The notes under the pieces were generated by a model. It had not been told where the DNA came from. It worked only from the letters and a program-made list of their open reading frames with translations, and made no database searches. From assembly GCF_020852455.1 (NCBI RefSeq), contig NZ_JADZAT010000007.1, forward strand, positions 100,047-164,046: a DNA stretch of 64,000 nt, given 5' to 3'. Each line of letters begins with the position of its first letter. The first letter of the stretch is position 1. Origin of the DNA: Novosphingobium sp. GTDB lineage: Bacteria > Pseudomonadota > Alphaproteobacteria > Sphingomonadales > Sphingomonadaceae. Positions 46,915-55,077 of the stretch are shown piece by piece. A program made the translations under genes and the position numbers.

Positions 46915-48064
46915 TGCTCAGCCCCTCATGCGTGCGGCCATAGATCCGCGCATGCAGCGAGATCGCGAAACGGTCGGTCATCCCGGCGACATAGTCGGCC
47001 ACATGACGGCTGCGCGCCGGTTCCTCTTGCGGCAGGCGGGCCAGCCAGCCTTCATCCATCAGGCCGGGGTCCTGAACCAACGCGGCATAAAGCTCGGCAG
47101 TAACCGCGCGGGCCCGCTCGGCGGTCTGCAATTGCTGCGGGTGGTGATAGAGCTTGTCGTACATGAAGCGCTTCAGGCTGCGTTCGTTGGCGGCCATGGC
47201 CGGACTGAATCCGGCCAGCGCGCGGCCGGCCTGGCGGACTTCGTCAGCGCTGCCCACCCCCTGCACCCGCCCGGCAGTCTCGGCGATCAGATCGTTGACC
47301 ATCAGCCCGATCTGGCTGCGGACCAGTTCGCGCAGACGCCGGTCCTGCGGTGCACCGGGGAACTTCGCCTCGATCGCGCGCCACTGCTCGGCCACGAAAT
47401 CGAGGCTGAGCAGATCGTCAAGCTCCAGGAAGCCTGCGCGCAGGCCATCGTCGATATCGTGGTTGTCATAGGCGATATCGTCGGCCAGCGCGGCGACCTG
47501 CGCCTCAAGACTGGGCCACAGCGCCAGATCAAGCGGGAACTGCCGGTCAAGCTCGTCCAGCGCCCAGGGCACCATGCCGACCGGGCCGTTGTGCTTGGCC
47601 AACCCTTCCAGCACTTCCCATGACAGGTTCAGCCCCTCATGTTCGCAATAGGGGCTTTCCAGCCGCATCAGCACCCGCAGGCACTGCGCGTTGTGATCGA
47701 ACCCGCCCCACTTGCCCAGCGCATTGTCGAGCGCTTCCTCACCGGCATGACCAAACGGCGGATGGCCGATATCGTGCGCCAGGCACAGCGCTTCGGTCAG
47801 ATCCTCGTCCAGTCCCAGCGCGCGGGCGATCACCCGGCCAATCTGCGCCACTTCCAGGCTGTGGGTCAGCCGGACGCGGTAGTGATCGCCATCGGGGGCG
47901 ATGAACACCTGGGTCTTGTGGCGCAGCCGGCGGAAAGCGATCGAATGGACGATCCGGTCGCGGTCGCGCTGGAACGCACTGCGCGGCCCGCGCGCCAGCG
48001 ACTGCTCGATCCCGAACTCGCGCCCGCGGCTCTGCGCCGGGTCAGAGGCGTAACGGGCGATCAC
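46907..48064 (-). CDS. dgt: dGTPase-like HD phosphohydrolase
   Basis: A 385-residue dNTP triphosphohydrolase that cleaves dGTP to deoxyguanosine and triphosphate. FQRDRDRIVHSIAFRRLRHKTQV, the HD motif CLAHDIGHPPFGHAGEEAL and DDIAYDNHDIDDG are typical of the alphaproteobacterial form. The start is GTG 48064 (MIARYASDPAQSRGR), which fits the family and lies 8 bases after GGGGGAGGA. That ribosome site is the outer end of the adjacent palindromic element. The GTG overlaps the DUF559 stop (GTGA). Confidence 0.9.
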   Translation of the reverse strand: MIARYASDPAQSRGREFGIEQSLARGPRSAFQRDRDRIVHSIAFRRLRHKTQVFIAPDGDHYRVRLTHSLEVAQIGRVIARALGLDEDLTEALCLAHDIGHPPFGHAGEEALDNALGKWGGFDHNAQCLRVLMRLESPYCEHEGLNLSWEVLEGLAKHNGPVGMVPWALDELDRQFPLDLALWPSLEAQVAALADDIAYDNHDIDDGLRAGFLELDDLLSLDFVAEQWRAIEAKFPGAPQDRRLRELVRSQIGLMVNDLIAETAGRVQGVGSADEVRQAGRALAGFSPAMAANERSLKRFMYDKLYHHPQQLQTAERARAVTAELYAALVQDPGLMDEGWLARLPQEEPARSRHVADYVAGMTDRFAISLHARIYGRTHEGLSNV

Positions 48065-48474
48065 TTCGAAAATCCTCCCCCTTTGGGGGAGGTGGCAGGT
48101 GCGCCAGCACCTGACGGTGGGGGCGCGTGCTTGCAATGCAAAGCCAAGGACTCGGCAACGGCCATACTGTCCTTCAAAACGTCGCTCGCTGGAATTCGCA
48201 GCACTGTGTAACCTCGCCCTTGCAACCAAAGAGTCCTTCGCTCGTCACGCGCGGCCCTGTGCTTGTTGTCATGCGCAATACCGTCGACCTCAATCACTGT
48301 CCTGGCGGAAGCGCAATAGAAGTCGGCAACGAACTGTCCAATAGGATGCTGGCGACGAAACTTCACGCCCAACGGTCGGCACCGGAGTTGCTGCCAAAGC
48401 AGAACTTCGGGAAGCGACATGGTGCGCCTTAGTGCCCGAGCATTTTCCAAAGCTTCAGCAGTATGGTCTTCCAT
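48061..48474 (-). CDS. DUF559 endonuclease-like protein, element-borne (copy 1)
   Basis: A 137-residue protein of the DUF559 family, related to Vsr in the PD-(D/E)XK nuclease fold. LRRTMSLPEVLLWQQLR, KFRRQHPIGQFVADFYC (Asp51), VIEVDGIAHD (Glu62, Asp64, His68) and YTVLRIPASDVL are family blocks. Residues 118-135 are encoded by the downstream repeat unit ([17 protein letters not shown]). By hand about 58 of 100 core residues match copy 2. It shares a GTGA overlap with dgt. The target and role are unknown. Confidence 0.85.
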   Translation of the reverse strand: MEDHTAEALENARALRRTMSLPEVLLWQQLRCRPLGVKFRRQHPIGQFVADFYCASARTVIEVDGIAHDNKHRAARDERRTLWLQGRGYTVLRIPASDVLKDSMAVAESLALHCKHAPPPSGAGAPATSPKGGGFSK

Positions 48475-48543
48475 GCCGATCTGCTTTCGCTTCCCCCACC
48501 ACCACCGCTTCGCGGCGGTCCCCCTCCCCCAAGGGGGGAGGAT
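48072..48543. mobile_element. Palindromic element E2 carrying a DUF559 gene
   Basis: Inverted double-hairpin units at 48072-48123 and 48493-48543 enclose the DUF559 gene. Both begin ATCCTCCCCC outside and end GGTGGGGG inside. The outer hairpin is C/G with a 2-3 base loop; the inner hairpins differ in sequence (CAGGTGC/GCACCTG and ACCGC/GCGGT) but not in form. The element ends 3 bases from the racemase stop on one side and 8 bases from the dgt start on the other. Confidence 0.8.
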
Positions 48544-48546
48544 TTA

Positions 48547-49242
48547 CTACCCTTCGCCCAGGATCCAGTCCACCCCGGCTTCGGCGTGGATCCGCGTGCA
48601 GTCATAGATCGGCAGCACATTGGCATCGACATCGACCACCATTTCCAGCTCGGTGCAGCCCAGCACCACGGCTTCGGCACCGTCCTGTTCCAGATTGGTC
48701 AGGATCGTCTTCAGCTCACGTTCGGCCTGGCGGCTGGCCTTGCCCAGCAGCAGTTCGTCGTAAATGATCCGGTCAAGCGTTTCGACGAACTGCATTTCGG
48801 GCGGCAGCAGTTCGATATCGCGCTGGATCAGTTTCTGGCGGTAGAAGCTTTCCAGCATGACATTGCGGGTGCCGATCAGCGCGGCCTTCTTGACCCCATC
48901 GGCCTCCATCCGCCCGGCGACGCATTCGGCGATGTGGATCACCGGCACCTTCACCGCCGCGGCCACCTGATCATAGACCTTGTGCATCGAATTGGCGCCG
49001 ATCAGGATCGCGCTGGCCCCGGCCTTTTCCAGCCGCTTGGCGCTGTCGGCCAGAATGCCGGCGGCGCGCTTCCATTCTTCGCCGCTCGACAGGCGGGAAA
49101 GATCGGCGAAGTTCAGGCTTTCGATCAGCAGCGGCGCGCTGCTGCGCTGGCCGGCGCGGGCCTGGACCAGCTTGTTGATGTGATCATAGTAAGTGCGGGT
49201 CGACAGCCAGCTCATGCCGCCGATCAGGCCAAGTTTGCGCAA
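48547..49242 (-). CDS. Aspartate/glutamate racemase family protein
   Basis: A 231-residue PLP-independent racemase-fold protein. It opens MRKLGLIGGMSWLSTRTYY. The C-terminal Cys is present in VLGCTELEM. The N-terminal acid/base position, usually Cys or Thr before NTMH, reads GANSMH, so one catalytic residue differs. The start is TTG 49242 with GGGGAG 8 bases upstream; GTG at 49284 would add 14 residues. A broader amino-acid racemase or an isomerase-like role is possible. Confidence 0.8.
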   Translation of the reverse strand: MRKLGLIGGMSWLSTRTYYDHINKLVQARAGQRSSAPLLIESLNFADLSRLSSGEEWKRAAGILADSAKRLEKAGASAILIGANSMHKVYDQVAAAVKVPVIHIAECVAGRMEADGVKKAALIGTRNVMLESFYRQKLIQRDIELLPPEMQFVETLDRIIYDELLLGKASRQAERELKTILTNLEQDGAEAVVLGCTELEMVVDVDANVLPIYDCTRIHAEAGVDWILGEG

Positions 49243-49320
49243 GTTAAAACTCCCCGGGATGAGAAACCCCTGTTTGGCCGCCACTTACGGGAGGAGCCGC
49301 GTCAGGTCCACCCCCGCGCC

Positions 49321-50304
49321 TTAACGCATCCCCGCAATCCAGGCCCGGACCACCGCCTCGCCGGCCGGATCACGCGTCTCACGGCCCAGTTCGGGCATGG
49401 CCACGCCGCCTTCGGTGGAGGCGAAACGGTAGAGCAGGATCGAGTGGTCGGGCTGGCCGGGCACCACGTCGAATTCATGCGGCCCGGCCCCGCGCCCGGC
49501 CGCGACCGGCCGCTTCATCACGCCCAGCGCGATCCGATCGGTGACCTGCCAGCCGAGGTAGAGCCCCGAATTCGACGCCGCCCCTTTCGGGTTGTGGCAA
49601 TGCGCGCAATTGGCATCGAGATAGCCGCGCGCGGCATCGGCCACCGGCACCTTCGCGCGCTGTTCCCACAGCGGGATCCGGCGATCGACAACAGGCACCC
49701 GGTCCAGCTTCCCGCTCTTGGCGAAAGCAGTGAGCCACGCCGCCGAAAGGTTATAGGCCTTGGGCCCGATCGGCATGGTGACGTTGTCGAGGCTGTGGCA
49801 GTCCTTGCACTGGTTCTTGTTGGGCACGCCATAGGATATCGCCTGCCCGGTCGGAGTGACCAGATCAATCCGCTTGCCGGCCAGTGCCAGCCTTGCCTCG
49901 TTCTGCGCGGCATTCCAGACATAGGGCAGCGCCAGCCAGCCATCCTTACGGTGGAGCAGCACGCGGGTTTCGATCAGCTTGCCGCCAAAGGCGAAGTGCT
50001 TGATCAGCGCCGAGCCAACCGGCAGATCGATCAGGCCGTCGCCCTGTGCCCTGGCCTGCTGCCCGGCGGGCACGTAAACGAAGCGGTCCTTTTCCGCCCC
50101 ATCGGTCCACAGCGGGGTCTGGAGCCGATAGGGCACAACCCCGGCTGCGGGCTGGCGCGCCCCCGGATCAGTGAAGAAGCCCAGCTCACCCAGCGTCTGC
50201 GGATAGCCGCCGCCGGTTACCACCGCGTCATTCACCGGCACCGGCGCGGGCGCCGCCGCCAGCGCGGTGCCCAGCACCAGCAAGGCGGCGGCCAGCAGCC
50301 TCAT
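49321..50304 (-). CDS. Exported c-type cytochrome, SO2930-like
   Basis: A 327-residue exported protein with a signal peptide (cleavage near AAA at residue 17) and two haem c sites, CKDCH and CAHCH, in the C-terminal half. LGFFTDPGARQPAAGVVPY and PLWTDGAEKDRFVYVPAG match the SO2930 family. It overlaps the beta-helix gene by 4 bases, the same pairing as SO2929/SO2930 in other bacteria. The redox partner is unknown. Confidence 0.85.
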   Translation of the reverse strand: MRLLAAALLVLGTALAAAPAPVPVNDAVVTGGGYPQTLGELGFFTDPGARQPAAGVVPYRLQTPLWTDGAEKDRFVYVPAGQQARAQGDGLIDLPVGSALIKHFAFGGKLIETRVLLHRKDGWLALPYVWNAAQNEARLALAGKRIDLVTPTGQAISYGVPNKNQCKDCHSLDNVTMPIGPKAYNLSAAWLTAFAKSGKLDRVPVVDRRIPLWEQRAKVPVADAARGYLDANCAHCHNPKGAASNSGLYLGWQVTDRIALGVMKRPVAAGRGAGPHEFDVVPGQPDHSILLYRFASTEGGVAMPELGRETRDPAGEAVVRAWIAGMR

Positions 50305-51509
50305 GGCCGGGCGCGGGAATCAAGCGCGGCGGGCGCGCCGAAGGGAGCGGTGGGCGTGGGCAAGGTCCGTGCCTTGTCATCCTTGACCAGGCCGGGCTTG
50401 GCCTCGGCCATGCCGACATCAGGGCCGGGAATGCCCAGCGAGAGGAACGCCTTGCCATTGGTCACGAACGGCATCTGCGGGCCGATCCCGTCCCACACAA
50501 CCGGTGGCAGCCGTCCGCCGAGGGCTGCCAGCAGCGGCGCTGCCCCGGGCAGTTGCGGTTCGTCACCGCCGCCGACATAGGCGTTCTCTTCAACCACGAT
50601 GTTGCGCGGCAGCGGGTTATAGGTCTTGTCGGTGAACGGCTTGGGATAGGATACCACCAGCACATGCCCGGTGGGATTGTTGGCCAGATGGTTGGCGCGG
50701 ATCCAGACCCCGTCGTTGGCCATGACCATGATCCCGGTCCCGCGCGGAACCCCGGCGACAATATTGCCCTTGGGGGCGAAGTTGGGGGTATCGTTGCCGA
50801 CCACCAGATTGCCGCTGATCCGGGTGTTGCCGCCGCCCATCACCGGCAGGTTGGGCAGGTCGAACACCAGGATTCCGCCGGTGTTGCGGGTAACCAGATT
50901 GCCGGTAACCAGCGCATCGCGGCTGTTCTCGATCTCGATCCCGGCGACCGACTGTTCGACATAGTTGTAGCGGACGGTGATCGCCTTTGACTGGCCGACA
51001 TAGATCCCGGCGTCGCTGGCGCCGGAAACCTTGCAGCCATCGACCAGCACCCCGGTGCTGGACACCGGATAGATCCCGTAAGCGCCATTTGTTTCCTTCG
51101 GTCCGCCGGTCCAGGTCACGCGGATGCGGTAATAGACCACGTTGTCGGCGCCCTTGCTCTTGATCCCGTCGCCCTTGGTGTTTTCAACCGCGAAATCGCG
51201 CAGAGTCACGTCATCGCTGGTCACCAGCAGCCCCTCGCCTGCGCCTTTCTGGCCGGTGAAATCGAGCACCGATGCGTCCATCCCCGCACCGCGCACGGTA
51301 ACCCCGTTGACGTCGAGCGAAAGCCCGTCGGTCAGCACGAAGCGCCCCGCGCCAAGCTGCACCGTGTCGCCCGGTTCGGCCAGGATCAGCGCCTCCTGCA
51401 AACGGCCTTGCGCGCCATCCCCGGCGGCGACCTCGATCGTCTTGGCGTGAAGCGGGGCAGCCAGGGCAAGCGCCGAGGCCGCGGCGATAAGCGTTGCGGA
51501 CATCCTCAT
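50301..51509 (-). CDS. Exported parallel beta-helix protein, SO2929-like
   Basis: A 402-residue secreted protein with signal peptide MRMSATLIAAASALALAAPL. From residue 40 it has regular right-handed beta-helix coils (VTVRGAGMDASVLDFTG, GVLVDGCKVSGASDAGIYVG, GIEIENSRDALVTGNLVTRN), as in polysaccharide lyases and carbohydrate-binding proteins. It is coupled to the dihaem cytochrome gene, suggesting a shared periplasmic process. The enzyme activity is not evident. Confidence 0.83.
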   Translation of the reverse strand: MRMSATLIAAASALALAAPLHAKTIEVAAGDGAQGRLQEALILAEPGDTVQLGAGRFVLTDGLSLDVNGVTVRGAGMDASVLDFTGQKGAGEGLLVTSDDVTLRDFAVENTKGDGIKSKGADNVVYYRIRVTWTGGPKETNGAYGIYPVSSTGVLVDGCKVSGASDAGIYVGQSKAITVRYNYVEQSVAGIEIENSRDALVTGNLVTRNTGGILVFDLPNLPVMGGGNTRISGNLVVGNDTPNFAPKGNIVAGVPRGTGIMVMANDGVWIRANHLANNPTGHVLVVSYPKPFTDKTYNPLPRNIVVEENAYVGGGDEPQLPGAAPLLAALGGRLPPVVWDGIGPQMPFVTNGKAFLSLGIPGPDVGMAEAKPGLVKDDKARTLPTPTAPFGAPAALDSRARP

Positions 51510-51561
51510 GGGCGGAATGATGGACTGACAGGCGTGTAAGTCAACCGGGTCGGTCGCGATG

Positions 51562-51894
51562 CTATTTCTTCTCTTTAGCCAGCCCCGTGGCGCACAGCGC
51601 AGCGCTGCTGGCGGTGACCGACAGTGCCTCGGCATCGCCAACCCGGCGTACTGCATCAACATAGTCGGCCAGGCTGCGCTTTTCGCCCTTGAGCTGGCGC
51701 AGCTTGTTGAGCTGAATCAGGCTCAGCCGGTCAGTCATGCGCGAAGCCATGCAGGCAGCATTGGCATCAGACAGGCCAGCATCGGTCATCGCGCTCTTGA
51801 CCGAGCCATAGGCGATCTTGCTGGGAGTGCAGGCGGCGATCGTTAGCAACGGTGGCAGCAGCATCGGAGGCAGCAGCAGGCGGTCAGTCTTCAA
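51562..51894 (-). CDS. Small lipoprotein of unknown function
   Basis: A 110-residue lipoprotein if translation starts at TTG 51894: MKTDRLLLPPMLLPPLLTIAAC gives a classical signal with the lipobox Cys at 22 and overlaps the permease 3' end. ATG 51864 is an alternative that leaves a short signal. The mature part has LSDANAACMASRMTDRLSLI and ADYVDAVRRVGDAEALSV. No family is named. It follows the permease in the same direction. Confidence 0.65.
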   Translation of the reverse strand: MKTDRLLLPPMLLPPLLTIAACTPSKIAYGSVKSAMTDAGLSDANAACMASRMTDRLSLIQLNKLRQLKGEKRSLADYVDAVRRVGDAEALSVTASSAALCATGLAKEKK

Positions 51895-53254
51895 TGTCGG
51901 TACCCTTGAGTCGGATCGGATCCTTCCCTTGCCGCACCCGTGCTTCATGCCAGATGAACGCAATCACGAAAGTGCCCAGCAGGATCCCCATCGAAAGCCG
52001 CGCGGTTTCGGCATCGGCCCAGTTGGCCGCCACCACCAGCACCGCCATGGCCAGGCTGCCAATCGGCAGCAAGGGATGCAGCGGCGCGCGAAAGCTGCCC
52101 GTATCGGCCAGCCTGCGCCCGGCGATCACCGCCAGCGCCATCAGCAGGAATTCCGAAAAGTTGCCGCTAACGAACAGCACCAGCCGCTTTTCACCCAGCA
52201 GGACACACAGCCCGCCCAGCACGGCCAGCACCAGCACGGCCCAGGTTGGCGAGTGGTAGCGTGGGTGCAGGGTCGAAAGCAGGCGGTTGATCGCCGGCGG
52301 GAAGGCCCCGTCGCGCCCGATCGCGAACAGTTGCCGCGACAGGCCCAGCATGGCGGCGACGATCGCGTTGAAGATTGCGGCGACCACCCCGATCGACACC
52401 AGCGTGCCCACCCATGGCCCGGCACTGCGCGACAGGAATTCGGCCAGCGGCGCTTCGGCCGCCAGCACTTGCGGCAAATCGTCGATCGCCAGCACCACCA
52501 GCACCATCGGCACCGCAATGGTCAGCGCGGCGAGCAGCCCGGCCCAGGCCACCACCCGCCCGATCCGGCGCTGGGCATCGGCCATGTCCTCGGCAAAATA
52601 CATCGCCCATTCGGCCCCGGCGCACATCGATGCCCCGGCGACAAAGGCCAGCGCCATGGTCCAGGGATCGGTGGCGACCATCGCCCCGGCCTTCAGCATG
52701 ACCGGATGGGCCAGCACTTCGGCCAGCGGGCGCTGCAGGTGCAGCGCTGCCACCCCCGCCAGCACCAGCAGTGCAACCAGTTCCACCGCCAGGAACAACG
52801 CTACTACGTGCGAACTGCGCTTGACATTGAACAGCGCGATCGTGGCCGCCAGCGCGATTGCCACCAGCGACAGCGCCTCGACCGGAATGCCCGGCAGCAT
52901 GGTGCGCGCATAGGACCCGAAGCCGACCGCGAAGAAGGCCAGCATCGGGAAGATATAGACCATCCGCAGCATCACATAGGGAAAGGTCCAGCGCGGCCCC
53001 AGCAATGCATAGAGCGCCGGATAGGCCCCGCCCGCGCCGGGATGGGCCGCGGCCAGTTCGGCATAGAGCAGCGCCATCAGCGCCGACGCCACCCCGCCGG
53101 CGATGAAGGCCAGCGCCGCCCCGGTGCCCGCCAGATGCAGCACGGCATTCCCGCCCAGGAACACCGACAGCACCGGCGACAGCGCTGATAGCGTCAGCAG
53201 CAGCACTTCGGCCGGGCTCAGCACCCGGTCGAGTTTTGGGCCGCCACCGGCCAC
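51884..53254 (-). CDS. APC family amino acid permease
   Basis: A 456-residue transporter with about 12 hydrophobic helices. LTLSALSPVLSVFLGG near the start, GGVASALMALLYAELAAAHPGAGGAYPAL in helices 1-3 and GRDGAFPPAINRL later are typical of APC permeases that import amino acids or polyamines. The GTG start is one base after the pntB stop, so translation is probably coupled to pntB. Substrate unknown. Confidence 0.85.
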   Translation of the reverse strand: MAGGGPKLDRVLSPAEVLLLTLSALSPVLSVFLGGNAVLHLAGTGAALAFIAGGVASALMALLYAELAAAHPGAGGAYPALYALLGPRWTFPYVMLRMVYIFPMLAFFAVGFGSYARTMLPGIPVEALSLVAIALAATIALFNVKRSSHVVALFLAVELVALLVLAGVAALHLQRPLAEVLAHPVMLKAGAMVATDPWTMALAFVAGASMCAGAEWAMYFAEDMADAQRRIGRVVAWAGLLAALTIAVPMVLVVLAIDDLPQVLAAEAPLAEFLSRSAGPWVGTLVSIGVVAAIFNAIVAAMLGLSRQLFAIGRDGAFPPAINRLLSTLHPRYHSPTWAVLVLAVLGGLCVLLGEKRLVLFVSGNFSEFLLMALAVIAGRRLADTGSFRAPLHPLLPIGSLAMAVLVVAANWADAETARLSMGILLGTFVIAFIWHEARVRQGKDPIRLKGTDIED

Positions 53255-53255
53255 G

Positions 53256-54791
53256 CTAGTGCGCCAGGCCCTTGTTGATATCCTCGACCATCTTCTTGGC
53301 GTCGGCCAGCAGCATCAGGGTCTGGTCCATGTAGAACACGTCGTTATCGACCCCGGCATAGCCGACCCCGCCCATCGAGCGCTTGATGAAGAACACCTGC
53401 TTGGCCTTGTCCACGTCGAACACCGGCATGCCATAGATCGGCGATGACTTGTCTGTCTTGGCGGCCGGATTGACCACGTCGTTGGCGCCGATGATGAAGG
53501 CGACGTCGGCGGTGGCGAATTCGCTGTTGATGTCTTCCAGCTCGAACACCTCGTCATAGGGGACGTTGGCTTCGGCCAGCAGCACGTTCATGTGCCCGGG
53601 CATGCGGCCCGCGACCGGGTGGATCGCGTACTTCACCTCGACGCCCTTGGCCTTCAGCAGATCGGCCATTTCGCGCAGCGCGTGCTGCGCCTGGCTGACC
53701 GCCATGCCATAGCCCGGGATGATGATGACCTTCTCGGCCTCGCCCAGCATATAGGCCGCGTCCTCGGCGCTGCCGCGCTTCCAAGGGCGCTGTTCCTTCG
53801 CTTCACCCGCCGGGCCGGCTTCCGCCCCGAAGCCGCCGGCGATCACTGAAAGGAATCCGCGGTTCATCGCCTTGCACATGATGTAGGACAGGATCGCACC
53901 CGATGAGCCGACCAGCGCCCCGGTTATGATCATCGCGGTGTTGTGCAGCGTAAAGCCCATCGCCGCCGCCGCCCAGCCCGAATACGAGTTGAGCATCGAC
54001 ACCACCACCGGCATGTCCGCCCCGCCGATCGGGATGATCAGCAGGAAGCCGATCAGGAAGGCCAGCACGGTGATCGTGGCAATCACCCACAGCGACTGGT
54101 CGGTCATGAAATAGCCGGTCAGGCCGAGGATCGCGATCAGCGTACCCAGGTTGATGACATGGCGCAGTGGCAGCAGGATCGGCGCGCCGCTCATCTTGCC
54201 GGCCAGCTTGAGGAAGGCGATCACCGAGCCGCTGAACGTGATGGCGCCGATGGCAATGCCCAGGCCCGCCTCCAGCCGCGAGACCGGATTGATCTGACCG
54301 TCTGCGCCAAGAATCCCGAAAGCTTCGGGATTCAAATAGGCTGCCCAGCCAACCAGCACCGCCGCCAGGCCGACCAGCGAGTGGAACGCGGCGACCAGCT
54401 GCGGCATGTCGGTCATCGCGATACGGCGCGCAATCACCCAGCCGATCCCGCCGCCGATAGCGATCGCGGCGAGGATTTCGCCAAACGAGGCAAAATCCCA
54501 ATAGACCGCGTTATAGAACTCATCGGGCTCGGTACCGGGAATGACGGGAATGTGCGTGACCAGCGTGGTCACCATCGCAATCGTCATCCCGATCATGCCA
54601 TAACGGTTGCCCGCCCGGCTGGTGCTGGGGCTGGAAAGCCCGCGCAGCGCCAGGATGAACAGCACGCCCGAGGCAAGATAGGCGAGCATCGCCCAAGCCG
54701 GCGTTGCCGCATGGGGCAGCGCTGCGTTAGCCGCGGAAGTCATGGCGTCGGCCACTTGGGCGCAGCCACCGGGGATCGCTTCTTCGCACAT
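53256..54791 (-). CDS. pntB: NAD(P) transhydrogenase subunit beta
   Basis: A 511-residue membrane subunit that couples proton entry to hydride transfer from NADH to NADP. About nine hydrophobic helices are followed by the NADP-binding domain (IIPGYGMAVSQAQHAL, IHPVAGRMPGHMNVLLAEA, GANDVVNPAAK). The start lies 4 bases after the pntAB stop. Confidence 0.95.
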   Translation of the reverse strand: MCEEAIPGGCAQVADAMTSAANAALPHAATPAWAMLAYLASGVLFILALRGLSSPSTSRAGNRYGMIGMTIAMVTTLVTHIPVIPGTEPDEFYNAVYWDFASFGEILAAIAIGGGIGWVIARRIAMTDMPQLVAAFHSLVGLAAVLVGWAAYLNPEAFGILGADGQINPVSRLEAGLGIAIGAITFSGSVIAFLKLAGKMSGAPILLPLRHVINLGTLIAILGLTGYFMTDQSLWVIATITVLAFLIGFLLIIPIGGADMPVVVSMLNSYSGWAAAAMGFTLHNTAMIITGALVGSSGAILSYIMCKAMNRGFLSVIAGGFGAEAGPAGEAKEQRPWKRGSAEDAAYMLGEAEKVIIIPGYGMAVSQAQHALREMADLLKAKGVEVKYAIHPVAGRMPGHMNVLLAEANVPYDEVFELEDINSEFATADVAFIIGANDVVNPAAKTDKSSPIYGMPVFDVDKAKQVFFIKRSMGGVGYAGVDNDVFYMDQTLMLLADAKKMVEDINKGLAH

Positions 54792-54795
54792 CGTC

Positions 54796-55077
54796 TTAGC
54801 GATCCTTCTTCTTGTACATCGCCAGCATCCGCGCCGTCACCGCAAAGCCGCCGAAGATGTTGACGCTGGCCAGCACCACCGCCAGCAGCCCCAGCCACTT
54901 CGAGCCTGCGCTACCTGCCGCCGCCGCCGCGATCAGCGCCCCGACGATGATCACCGAGGAGATCGCATTTGTCACCGCCATCAAGGGCGTATGCAGTGCC
55001 GGAGTAACCGACCAGACGACGTAATAACCCACGAAACAGGCCATTACGAATATCGAGAGGATTGAGATGAAGTCCAC
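54796..55077 (-). CDS. pntAB: NAD(P) transhydrogenase subunit alpha part 2
   Basis: A 93-residue membrane subunit with three hydrophobic helices (FISILSIFVMACFVGYYVVW, VTNAISSVIIVGALI). The GTG start at 55077 overlaps the DUF559 stop by one base (TAGTG). Its ribosome site GGGGAGG, 7 bases upstream, belongs to the outer end of element E3. The insertion between pntAA and pntAB therefore leaves the operon readable. Confidence 0.93.
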   Translation of the reverse strand: MDFISILSIFVMACFVGYYVVWSVTPALHTPLMAVTNAISSVIIVGALIAAAAAGSAGSKWLGLLAVVLASVNIFGGFAVTARMLAMYKKKDR

